64,000 nucleotides of DNA from Zafaria ginkgonis. Lineage in GTDB: Bacteria; Actinomycetota; Actinomycetes; Actinomycetales; Micrococcaceae. Shown here piece by piece: positions 40,369 to 48,888 of this stretch. The position numbers and the translations under genes are program-made. A model generated the notes under the pieces. It was not told where the DNA came from. It was given only the letters and a program-made list of their open reading frames with translations, and did no database searches. The stretch's first letter is position 1, and each line of letters starts with the position of its first letter. The stretch lies in assembly GCF_039540195.1 (NCBI RefSeq), contig NZ_BAABEO010000020.1:62001-126000 (forward strand), given 5' to 3'.

Positions 40369-41622
40369 ATGTCCACTTCCCCCAACGCATCCGATGTCCT
40401 GGTCGTCGGCGGCGGCATGGCCGGCCTGGCCGCCGCGATCGGCCAGCGCACCAACGGCGCCAGCGTCACGCTCGTCGAGCGGGCCCCCGAATTCGGCGAG
40501 GTGGGCGCCGGCCTGCAGCTGGCCCCCAACGCCACCCGCCTGCTCCAGCGCTGGGGCCTGCTGGAGAAGGTGATGGAGATCGGCGTGAAGCCGCGCCACC
40601 TCGTGTTCCGCGATGCGCTCTCCGGCGAGGAAATCGCCCGCCAGGACGTCGGCGCCCAGTTCCAGGCCACATATGGCGCCCCCTACGTGGTGGTCCACCG
40701 CCCGGACCTGCACCGCATCCTCGTGGAGGAGTGCCACCGGCTCGGCGTCGAACTGGCGAACGGCGTCGAGATCGAAAAGGTCGAGACCGCCGGGGACACC
40801 GCCACGGCCTTCGCCTCCACCGGCGAGACCTACCGGGCCGGCGTCGTGCTCGGCGCCGACGGCATCCGCTCCGCGCTCCGCCCTGCCGTTTCCGGCGACC
40901 AGCCGGTCGGCTCCGCCTACGTCGCCTACCGCGGCACCCGCCCGATCGCCGAGGTGGAGAACGCCCAGGACCTGGAGGACGTTGTGGTCTACCTGGGCCC
41001 GAACTGCCACCTGGTCCAGTACCCGCTGCGCAAGGGCGAACTGCTCAACACGGTCGCGGTCTTCAAGTCGCCCTCCTTCGAGCGCGGCATCGAGCAGGTT
41101 TCCGGCGTCGCCGAACTGGAGGCGGAACTGCAGGAGGCCTACAAGGACTGCGTTCCCGAGGTCCGCAACTCCCTGAAGAACCTCACCGCCAGCATCCGCT
41201 GGCCCATGTACGACCGCGATCCGATCCGGAACTGGGTGGACGGGCGCATGGCCCTGATCGGCGACGCGGCCCACCCGATGCTCCAGTACCTGGCCCAGGG
41301 CGCGTGCCAGGCCTTCGAGGACGCCGCGGTGCTGCAGGACGTCACCGCCGCCACGGTCTTCGCCGGCGAAGGCGTCGACGCCGGCGCCTGGGACGCCGCG
41401 CTCGCCGCCTACAACGAAGCCCGCGCCGAGCGCACGGCCACCGTCCAGCGCACCGCCCGCGTGTGGGGCGAGTCCTGGCACGTCGAGCCGGGCATCGCCC
41501 GCTCCCTGCGCAACACCCTGTTCAAGAACCGCGGCGACGACTACCGCTACACCGACTGGCTCTACGGCCAGGACGCGGCACCGGGCATCGCTGCTCCAAA
41601 CCTGGCCGCGGCCAGAGCCTAG
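40369..41622 (+). CDS. 3-hydroxybenzoate 6-monooxygenase (FAD-dependent)
   Basis: A 417-residue group A flavin hydroxylase. VLVVGGGMAGLAAAIG is the FAD dinucleotide motif, VLGADGIRSALR the DG motif and ALIGDAAHPMLQYLAQGACQ the GD motif. The QGACQAFEDA segment and context (gentisate operon next door) point to 3-hydroxybenzoate 6-hydroxylase, which yields gentisate using NADH. Salicylate hydroxylase-type specificity is the alternative, but the downstream genes make gentisate the better product. ATG 40369 follows AGAGAGG. Confidence 0.87.
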   Translation: MSTSPNASDVLVVGGGMAGLAAAIGQRTNGASVTLVERAPEFGEVGAGLQLAPNATRLLQRWGLLEKVMEIGVKPRHLVFRDALSGEEIARQDVGAQFQATYGAPYVVVHRPDLHRILVEECHRLGVELANGVEIEKVETAGDTATAFASTGETYRAGVVLGADGIRSALRPAVSGDQPVGSAYVAYRGTRPIAEVENAQDLEDVVVYLGPNCHLVQYPLRKGELLNTVAVFKSPSFERGIEQVSGVAELEAELQEAYKDCVPEVRNSLKNLTASIRWPMYDRDPIRNWVDGRMALIGDAAHPMLQYLAQGACQAFEDAAVLQDVTAATVFAGEGVDAGAWDAALAAYNEARAERTATVQRTARVWGESWHVEPGIARSLRNTLFKNRGDDYRYTDWLYGQDAAPGIAAPNLAAARA

Positions 41623-41657
41623 ACGGCGGCTGCGTTTTCTCCGCGAAGACAGGGATC

Positions 41658-41696
41658 AAGCGGCTCCCGTCCCCGCTCAGGAGGCGGGAGCCGCTT
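41658..41696. terminator. Hairpin after the hydroxylase
   Basis: AAGCGGCTCCCG (41658-41669) pairs with CGGGAGCCGCTT (41685-41696), 12 bp perfect, loop 15 nt. It lies between convergent genes (stops at 41622 and 41741). Confidence 0.7.
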
Positions 41697-41740
41697 GCCG
41701 CAGGCGGTGCCCGCTCCCCCTCCGGCGCCCCGGTCCTCCC

Positions 41741-41776
41741 CTACTCCCGGCCCGACTCCCGGCCCGACTCCCGGCC
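41741..41776. repeat. 12-bp tandem repeat, three units
   Basis: Units of 12 bp, CGACTCCCGGCC (with a CT-A variant first unit), run from 41741 to 41776. They encode the GRES repeats at the C-terminus of the HD protein, and the first unit contains the stop codon. Confidence 0.85.
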
Positions 41777-42259
41777 GGCCAAGACCTGCAGCGCATGGTC
41801 GTATCTGGCCCGCAGTCGCTCGCGCTCCTTTGCGGGCAGCAGCGCCGTGCGGCTGGGGTCCGTGTTGTCTGCGATGTCGGCGCGCTTGACGGCGAGGGCG
41901 ACCGGGTTCTCCCGCAAGGCCCGGTAGTAGGCGTCAGGGTCCGAGCCCTCCTGGCCGCGCGGAGGCCTGGTCAGCAGCACGACGGCGTCCACCACCTCCG
42001 GGGCGATCCCCGCCTTGAGCAGGTCGTCCGGGATGACGCCGCAGTCCTCAACCACATCGTGCAGCCACGCGGCGGCCACCTCGACCGGATCCGCCAGGCG
42101 GGCCGCGACCCGCGCGGGGTGCAGGATGTAATCCACGCCAAGCTTGTCCGTCTGCCCGCGGTGGGCGATGGTGGCGATGGCCCGTGCCGCGGCCACCAGC
42201 GGGGTGCCGCCCCAAGGGCTGTCGTTCAGGAGGGCGTTTTTCGTTGCGAGGCTATCCAT
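41741..42259 (-). CDS. HD-domain phosphohydrolase (MESH1/SpoT-hydrolase-like)
   Basis: A 172-residue protein with the HD motif: His33 (IAHRGQTDKLGVDYILHP), His67-Asp68 (AAWLHDVVEDCG) and a distal Asp in VKRADIADNTDPS. These are the Mn-binding residues of ppGpp hydrolases such as MESH1 and the SpoT hydrolase domain. Small stand-alone copies are known as alarmone hydrolases, but substrate specificity is unproven. ATG 42259 has CTGGAG seven bases upstream. The C-terminus is a 4-residue repeat (GRESGRESGRE), from a 12-bp DNA repeat. Confidence 0.78.
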   Translation of the reverse strand: MDSLATKNALLNDSPWGGTPLVAAARAIATIAHRGQTDKLGVDYILHPARVAARLADPVEVAAAWLHDVVEDCGVIPDDLLKAGIAPEVVDAVVLLTRPPRGQEGSDPDAYYRALRENPVALAVKRADIADNTDPSRTALLPAKERERLRARYDHALQVLAGRESGRESGRE

Positions 42260-42363
42260 GGGCAACTCCAGGGTCCATGCGGCGCGGGCCATACCCTCGC
42301 CGGCACCATCAAGCTACCACCCGCCCCTGCCGCTTTGGCCCGCACCCAGGTCCTACCAGGCAG

Positions 42364-42398
42364 ACGACGGCGGCGTCCGGCANNNNNNNNGCCGTCGT
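42364..42398. terminator. Hairpin spanning an assembly gap
   Basis: ACGACGGC (42364-42371) and GCCGTCGT (42391-42398) are complementary and flank eight Ns (42383-42390). It lies between the HD gene and gap, i.e. after the GAPDH stop. A terminator whose loop could not be sequenced is the simplest reading. Confidence 0.5.
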
Positions 42399-42420
42399 GG
42401 TGTTGTGTGGTGCCGCGGCC

Positions 42421-43431
<1,011 letters not shown>

Positions 43432-43489
43432 GGGGGTGCTCCTTGGTGTGTCTACTGCGGGGTTTGTACTGCTGGGGGTGTTGCGGGGG

Positions 43490-43581
43490 CCTGCATTTAT
43501 TGAGGACTATTATTTAGTCCCTAAATTTAAGCTCTACTACTATTATGGGGACAACCGCCCGACACGTCAAAGGTTTTTTCC
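43490..43581. promoter_or_regulatory. Divergent gap/ROK promoter with overlapping inverted repeats
   Basis: GGACTA (43504-43509) and TAGTCC (43515-43520) form one inverted repeat; ATTTAG (43512-43517) and CTAAAT (43521-43526) form a second that overlaps it. The zone to 43545 is strongly AT-rich. ROK-type repressors bind such TTAG/CTAA half-sites, so autoregulation and control of gap are plausible. Confidence 0.55.
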
Positions 43582-44793
43582 GTGGACACCTCCGCCACCA
43601 CTCCCCAGCTGCTCCGCCACGCCAACCTGCGTGCGGTCCTGGACGTCCTGCGGGCCTCCCCCGCGGTCACCGGAACCGACCTGATCCAGGCGACCGGGCT
43701 CACCCGGGCCACCGTCATCGCCGTCTGCGACGACCTCATCGCCCGCGGCTGGGCACGGGAAACCGACGCTTCCCGCGCGCCCGGAGGCCAGAAGGGCCGT
43801 CCCGCACGGAAGTTCGAGTTCAACGAGCACGCCGGGCACGTGCTGGGCCTGGACGTGGGCATGGCCACCGTGCGCGTGCTGGTCGCCGACCTCGCCGGGG
43901 CCGTGGTGGGGCGGGAGACGGCCCGCTTCAGCGGCCACGACGCTTCCGCCGCGGAGCGGAGCCGAACCATCACCGCCACGATCGACGCGGCCCTGGAGGC
44001 CGCAGGCGTGCCCGCCTCCAACGTGCTCTCGGTGGGCGTCGGCGTTGCCGCGCCCGTGGACCGGAAGGGAAGGATCGCGCCGGGGCACCACTTGGGATCC
44101 CTCTTCGACCTCGAGCACGGGGGCGGCCCCTGGACGGACCGCGAGTGGCCGGTGCTCCTTGAGAACGACGCCAACCTCGCCGCCCTCGCCGAGCGGTGGC
44201 GCGGCGCCGGATCCGGGGTGGACAACCTCGCCGTGATCCTGGCCGGCGAGCGCCTGAGCAGCGGAATCATCGAATCCGGCAGGCTGCTTCACGGTTCCTC
44301 CGGCGGCGCGGGCGAGGTGGGAACCCTGGAGATCGTGGACGGGGTCGGCAGCCACGACGGCATCGCCAAGCTGGCCCGACTGTGGGGAACGGCGGCGCTC
44401 AAGGCCGGCGAGCAGACGCTGATCCGGGACCTCGTGGGGCCGGGGACCACCCGCGTTTCGGCCCGCTTCGTCTTCGAGGCCGCCGCCGCGGGCGACGCCC
44501 TGGCACTGGAGATCCTGGACCGGATCGCCCGGCGGATGGCGCGCGTGCTCTCGCTGATCTCCACGTTCTTCGACCCGGAACTGGTGGTGATCGGCGGTGC
44601 CGTCGCGGCCTCGGCCACGGCCCTCCTGCCGGCGCTGACGGAGGAACTGGGCAAGCTGATCGACTCGCCTCCGCGGGTGGCCGTCTCGGACATGGGTGAC
44701 GCCCTGGTGCCCACCGGCGCGGTCCGGCTGGCCCTGGACCACGTGGAGTCCAACATGCTGGACCTGGTGCCGGCCGCACGCCGCGGCGCGTAG
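43582..44793 (+). CDS. ROK family transcriptional regulator
   Basis: A 403-residue protein starting at GTG 43582. Residues 10-75 are a winged helix (NLRAVLDVLRASPAVTG, IQATGLTRATVIAV); the rest is the ROK fold (VLGLDVGMATVRVLVADL for phosphate, LLENDANLAALAE). Typical ROK members have a GHxxVxxGxxCxCGxxGCxE zinc motif; here the equivalent GEVGTLEIVDGVGSH lacks the cysteines. It may be a sugar-sensing repressor that does not use zinc. It lies divergent from gap, its likely target. A C-rich tract and a hairpin follow. Confidence 0.83.
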   Translation: MDTSATTPQLLRHANLRAVLDVLRASPAVTGTDLIQATGLTRATVIAVCDDLIARGWARETDASRAPGGQKGRPARKFEFNEHAGHVLGLDVGMATVRVLVADLAGAVVGRETARFSGHDASAAERSRTITATIDAALEAAGVPASNVLSVGVGVAAPVDRKGRIAPGHHLGSLFDLEHGGGPWTDREWPVLLENDANLAALAERWRGAGSGVDNLAVILAGERLSSGIIESGRLLHGSSGGAGEVGTLEIVDGVGSHDGIAKLARLWGTAALKAGEQTLIRDLVGPGTTRVSARFVFEAAAAGDALALEILDRIARRMARVLSLISTFFDPELVVIGGAVAASATALLPALTEELGKLIDSPPRVAVSDMGDALVPTGAVRLALDHVESNMLDLVPAARRGA

Positions 44794-45013
44794 CCACCTC
44801 CAGCCCCTTCCCCGCAGCTTCTCCCCCGCAACCCCCTCCAGCGGCCGGCCCCCGGCCGCCCTTTCCCGCGCGCCCGTCCACGCACGCCGGCGGCCGCCCA
44901 GGGCCTTCCGCGCCGCCGCCGAGCCCACCCCCACACGTCGGCCGCGCCCGCCCCACGCTGCCGCCGCGCGCGCTTCGCTCATGCCCGTTTATCTGGAATT
45001 ATGTGTCTTTGTG

Positions 45014-45043
45014 TTGACATTGGCTTATGGGCGGACCTAAAGT
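45014..45043 (+). promoter_or_regulatory. Strong sigma-70-type promoter of the fructose operon
   Basis: TTGACA at 45014-45019 and TAAAGT at 45038-45043, 18-bp spacing. It lies 52 bp before the FruR start. TTGACA is a perfect -35. Confidence 0.75.
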
Positions 45044-45061
45044 CAGATAATCAAACATTTG

Positions 45062-45079
45062 TTGTGATTTGCATCACAA
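45062..45079 (+). promoter_or_regulatory. CRP/GlxR-type binding site before the fructose operon
   Basis: TTGTGA-TTTGCA-TCACAA, a perfect 18-bp palindrome whose core TGTGA-N6-TCACA is the CRP consensus. It starts 19 bp after the -10 box, downstream of the promoter, so binding there would most simply repress, or act as roadblock. CAAACATTTG upstream (45052-45061) may be part of the FruR site. Confidence 0.75.
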
Positions 45080-45094
45080 GCTATCGGAGGGTCC

Positions 45095-45880
45095 ATGTTC
45101 GCCGAGGAACGACACCGACTGATCGGCGGCATGCTCGCCGACTACGGGAAGGTGACCGTGGCCGACCTGTCGGGCCGTTTCGGCATCACCCGCGAGACCG
45201 TCCGCCGCGACCTTGCCCAGCTCGAATCCGCCGGCGTCCTGCGCCGCGTGCACGGCGGGGCGGTCGCGGCCAGCAAGGCCAGCACCACCGAGGAAAGCCA
45301 CACCGTCCGGACCAGCCGCCACTTCGCGGAGAAGCGCCGGATCGCGCAGCGGGCCCTGGACCTGCTGCCCCACGGTCCGGTTTCGGCGGTGCTCGACGCC
45401 GGCACCACCACCGAACTGCTGGCCGAGGCCATGGTGGACCGGATCCCCGCCCAGCGCGCCTCCGAGATCCTGGCCGTGACGCACGCCCTGCCGATCGCCA
45501 ACCGCCTCGCCGCCTCGCCCGATTTCCAGCTCGAGCTCGTGGGGGGCCGCATCCGCGGACTGACCAGCGCCGCGATCGGCGCCCGAGCGGTCGAGCAGTT
45601 CCAGGCGCTGCGCCCGGACATCGCCTTTCTGGGCACCAATGGGGTGCACTACGAGTTCGGTCTCAGCACCCCCGATGTCCTCGAGGCCGCGGTCAAGTCG
45701 GCGATCGTGCATTGTGCCCGCCGGATCGTGGTCCTGGCCGATTCATCCAAGTTCGGCGAAGAGGCCTTCGTCCGGTTTGGAACGTTGAATGAAATAGATG
45801 CCCTGGTCACCGACAGGGCGCCGCAGGGCGCCCTCGCGGCGGCCCTGGAACGCGCGGACGTGGAGGTACTCGTCGCATGA
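45095..45880 (+). CDS. fruR: DeoR family regulator of fructose utilisation
   Basis: A 261-residue repressor. HTH residues 20-50 (VTVADLSGRFGITRETVRRDL, in two parts) and the DeoR sugar-phosphate-binding domain (VLDAGTTTELLAEAM; GTNGVHYEFGLSTPD). It precedes fruK by a four-base overlap in an operon with fruA. Fructose-1-phosphate is the expected inducer, as in known FruR proteins. Start ATG 45095 after GGAGG. Confidence 0.9.
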   Translation: MFAEERHRLIGGMLADYGKVTVADLSGRFGITRETVRRDLAQLESAGVLRRVHGGAVAASKASTTEESHTVRTSRHFAEKRRIAQRALDLLPHGPVSAVLDAGTTTELLAEAMVDRIPAQRASEILAVTHALPIANRLAASPDFQLELVGGRIRGLTSAAIGARAVEQFQALRPDIAFLGTNGVHYEFGLSTPDVLEAAVKSAIVHCARRIVVLADSSKFGEEAFVRFGTLNEIDALVTDRAPQGALAAALERADVEVLVA

Positions 45881-46833
45881 TCATCACCCTTACTGCCAAC
45901 CCGAGCCTGGACCGCACGGTCGAACTCGCCGGCCCACTGGCCCGCGGCGGCGTGCAGCGGGCCACCTCCGTCTCCGCCCAGCCGGCGGGCAAGGGCGTCA
46001 ACGTCGCACGCGCGCTGGCCGCCGGAGGCGAACAGATCCTGGCCGTGCTCCCCGGCGATCCGTCGGATCCCGTGGTCACGGGACTCGCGGCCGACGGCCT
46101 GGCCTACCTGGCGCTGCCGATCGGCCAGGCGCTGCGCAGCAACATCACGCTGGCCGAGCCGGACGGAACCACCACCAAGGTCAACGAGCCCGGTCCCGCG
46201 CTGTCCGCCGCCCAGCAGGAGGAATTGGCCGACGCCGTCCTCGAGGCCGCCGCGGGCGCGGCCTGGGTGGTCCTTGCCGGCTCCCTGCCGCCCGATGTCG
46301 TCGAGGACTTCTACGCCCGGCTGACCGCGCGGATCCGCCGGGAACTCGGGGCCGCGGCTCCGCTGGTGGCCCTCGACTCCTCGGGCGCCCCGCTGGCCTC
46401 GGCCTTTGCGGGCGGCCGGGAGCAGATCCCGGACCTCATCAAGCCCAACGCCGAGGAGCTCGCCGAACTCTCCGGGGTCGCCACGGCCGGCGAACTGGAG
46501 TCCGATCCTGCGCTGGCGGCCTCCGCGGCGCGTGCGCTGGTCGACGCCGGCGCGGGCGCCGTCCTTGCCACGTTGGGTTCCCGGGGCGCGGTGCTCACCA
46601 CCGGCGCGGGTTCCTGGTTCGCCTCCCACCCGCCCGTTGCCGCGCGCAGCACGGTTGGGGCGGGCGACTCCGCACTGGCCGGCTACCTGCTGGCCCACCG
46701 AGCCGGGTCCGACCCGGCCGGCTGCCTTCGCCAGGCGGTCGCCCACGGCTCCGCGGCCGTGGCGCTGCCGGGCACGGCAATCCCCTCCCCCGACCAAACC
46801 ACCCCTGCCGCCGTCAACGTCGTCGGTATCTAA
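45877..46833 (+). CDS. fruK: 1-phosphofructokinase
   Basis: A 318-residue PfkB-family kinase: NPSLDRTVELAG at the start, GKGVNVARALA for the phosphate-binding loop, and STVGAGDSALAGYL near the C-terminus, whose Asp is the catalytic base. It phosphorylates fructose-1-phosphate to fructose-1,6-bisphosphate. Position between fruR and fruA fixes the substrate better than sequence alone. The start overlaps the fruR stop by four bases. Confidence 0.93.
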   Translation: MIITLTANPSLDRTVELAGPLARGGVQRATSVSAQPAGKGVNVARALAAGGEQILAVLPGDPSDPVVTGLAADGLAYLALPIGQALRSNITLAEPDGTTTKVNEPGPALSAAQQEELADAVLEAAAGAAWVVLAGSLPPDVVEDFYARLTARIRRELGAAAPLVALDSSGAPLASAFAGGREQIPDLIKPNAEELAELSGVATAGELESDPALAASAARALVDAGAGAVLATLGSRGAVLTTGAGSWFASHPPVAARSTVGAGDSALAGYLLAHRAGSDPAGCLRQAVAHGSAAVALPGTAIPSPDQTTPAAVNVVGI

Positions 46834-46857
46834 CCACCCCTTGCGAAGGAACCAGCC

Positions 46858-48888
46858 ATGACCCAACTCATCACCGAAGGCCTCGTTCGCCTCGATGCGA
46901 ACCTGGGGGCCTCCAGCACCGAGGTCATCAACCGATTGGCCGCAGCCGTTGTGGACGCCGGCCGCGCCGTCGACGTCGACGCGCTCGCCGCCGACGGGAT
47001 CGCGCGGGAGGCGAAAACCTCCACCGGCGTCCCCGGCGGCATTGCCATCCCCCACTGCCGCTCCGCGGCGGTCACCGAGCCGACGCTCGCCATGGCCCGG
47101 CTGGCGCCGCCGGTGGACTTCGGGGCCAAGGACGGCCCCGCCGACCTGGTGTTCTTCATCGCCGTGCCGGAGGGCGCGGACAAGGAGCACCTGGGGCTGC
47201 TGTCCAAGCTGGCCCGCTCGCTGGTCAAGAAGGACTTCACCGCCGCCCTGCGTGCCGCGCCGACTCCGGCCGCGATCGTCGAACTCGTGGAGCAGGCGGT
47301 GGGCACCCCCGTACCCGCCGCCGTCCCCGCGGGGGCAGCCGCGGCCGGTGCCGCACCGGCCGCGGTTGCACCGGCGGCACCTGCCGCCCCCGCGGCCGAG
47401 ACCGGCCGCCCCACGCTGGTGGCCGTCACCGCCTGCCCCACCGGCATCGCGCACACCTACATGGCCGCGGACTCGCTGGTGGCGGCCGCCGAGGAGGCCG
47501 GCGTCGACCTGCACGTGGAGACCCAGGGCTCCTCCGGCGCCACCGCGCTGCCCCCGGAGGTCATCGCCGCGGCCTCCGCCGTCATCTTCGCCGTCGACGT
47601 CGACGTGCGGGAAAAGGAGCGCTTCGCCGGCAAGCCGGTCATCCAGTCCCCGGTCAAGCGCGGCATCGACGAACCGGCGGAGATGATCCAAGAGGCCCTC
47701 GCCGCGGCCAAGGACCCCAACGCCCGCCGGGTCTCCGCCACGGCGGACGTGTCCGGCCACGACACCGTTGGGGCCGACGAAGGCTTCGGGGCCAAGCTCA
47801 AGCGGGCCCTGCTCACCGGCGTCAGCTACATGATTCCCTTCGTGGCCGGCGGCGGCCTGCTGATCGCGCTGGGCTTCCTCATGGGCGGCTACACCATCAC
47901 CGAGTTCGCGGACCAGATCACGCTGAACAACTCGCTGTGGAACCTGCCCACCGAGTATCCGCCCCAGGCATGGGGCCCGCTGGGCGCCTACCTCGGCGCG
48001 GTCGCCTTCAAGATCGGCGCGCTGTCCATGAGCTTCCTGGTCCCCGCGCTGGCCGGCTACATCGCCTACGCGCTGGCGGACCGGCCCGGCATCGCCCCGG
48101 GCTTCACCGCCGGTGCCGTGGCGGTCTTCATGGGCGCCGGCTTCATCGGCGGCCTGGCCGGCGGCCTGCTGGCCGGCTGGTTCGCGCACTGGCTGGGCAC
48201 CCTCGCCCCGCCGCGCTGGCTGCGCGGGCTGATGCCCGTCGTGGTCATCCCGCTTCTGGGTTCCATCGTCGCCTCCGGGCTCATGTTCCTGGTCCTCGGC
48301 GGCCCCATCGCCAGCCTCAGCGCCGGCCTGAACTCCTGGCTGGGCAGCATGACCGGGGCCGCGGCGCTGCTCCTCGGCCTCATCCTGGGCCTCATGATGG
48401 GCTTCGACCTCGGCGGCCCGATCAACAAGGTGGCCTACTCCTTCGCCGTGGCCGGACTGGGTGCCGGCACCGTGGCCTACCAGGCCCCGTGGCAGATCAT
48501 GGCCGCCGTCATGGCCGCCGGCATGGTCCCGCCGCTGGCGATGGCCCTGGCCACCGTGCTCGACCGCAAGCGGTTCTCCCTCGCCGAGCGCGAAAACGGC
48601 AAGGCCGCCTGGCTGCTGGGCGCGTCCTTCATCTCCGAGGGCGCCATCCCGTTCGCCGCTGCCGACCCGCTGCGCGTCATCCCCGCCTCCATGATTGGCG
48701 CCGGCATCACCGGAGCCATGGTGATGTCCACTGGAGTGACCTCGCAGGCCCCCCACGGCGGCATCTTCGTCTTCTTCGCGATCGGCAATTTCGTGATGTT
48801 CGTGGTGTCGATCGCGGTCGGCACGGTAGTGTCCGCCTTGGCGGTCCTGGCGCTGAAGCGCTACGCCACCAGGAAGGCAGTGGCATGA
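46858..48888 (+). CDS. fruA: PTS fructose transporter subunit IIABC
   Basis: A 676-residue multidomain permease. EIIA (residues 1-150) has the phosphorylated His66 (GIAIPHCRSA); an Ala/Pro linker spans 151-183; EIIB (185-285) has the active Cys193 (VTACPTGIAHTYMA); EIIC (about 310-676) has about nine hydrophobic segments. It imports fructose as fructose-1-phosphate. The stop overlaps ptsI by four bases, and GAAGGAACC precedes its ATG 46858. Confidence 0.94.
   Translation: MTQLITEGLVRLDANLGASSTEVINRLAAAVVDAGRAVDVDALAADGIAREAKTSTGVPGGIAIPHCRSAAVTEPTLAMARLAPPVDFGAKDGPADLVFFIAVPEGADKEHLGLLSKLARSLVKKDFTAALRAAPTPAAIVELVEQAVGTPVPAAVPAGAAAAGAAPAAVAPAAPAAPAAETGRPTLVAVTACPTGIAHTYMAADSLVAAAEEAGVDLHVETQGSSGATALPPEVIAAASAVIFAVDVDVREKERFAGKPVIQSPVKRGIDEPAEMIQEALAAAKDPNARRVSATADVSGHDTVGADEGFGAKLKRALLTGVSYMIPFVAGGGLLIALGFLMGGYTITEFADQITLNNSLWNLPTEYPPQAWGPLGAYLGAVAFKIGALSMSFLVPALAGYIAYALADRPGIAPGFTAGAVAVFMGAGFIGGLAGGLLAGWFAHWLGTLAPPRWLRGLMPVVVIPLLGSIVASGLMFLVLGGPIASLSAGLNSWLGSMTGAAALLLGLILGLMMGFDLGGPINKVAYSFAVAGLGAGTVAYQAPWQIMAAVMAAGMVPPLAMALATVLDRKRFSLAERENGKAAWLLGASFISEGAIPFAAADPLRVIPASMIGAGITGAMVMSTGVTSQAPHGGIFVFFAIGNFVMFVVSIAVGTVVSALAVLALKRYATRKAVA

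Larger units (their letters stand above)
44794..45094 (+). other. Gene-free region: C-rich tract, hairpin and fructose operon promoter
   Basis: Right after the ROK stop the + strand is strongly C-rich and G-poor (44796-44840), the type of sequence used by Rho. GCGGCCGG (44841-44848) and CCGGCCGC (44852-44859) form a short hairpin followed by CCCTTTCCC. The rest to 44985 has no reading frame of note. The promoter of the fructose operon follows from 45014. Nothing else is seen here. Confidence 0.5.

Noticed and set aside
38264..40390. Gentisate dioxygenase frame extended upstream to 40390
   Set aside because: The 342 extra codons overlap the IclR gene in another frame and are Arg/Ala/Gly-rich; ATG 39361 has a ribosome binding site.
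45649..48756. A 1035-codon open frame on the minus strand opposite fruR-fruK-fruA
   Set aside because: A shadow of three well-supported genes; high GC removes stop codons. The translation is glycine/arginine/histidine-rich with no domain.
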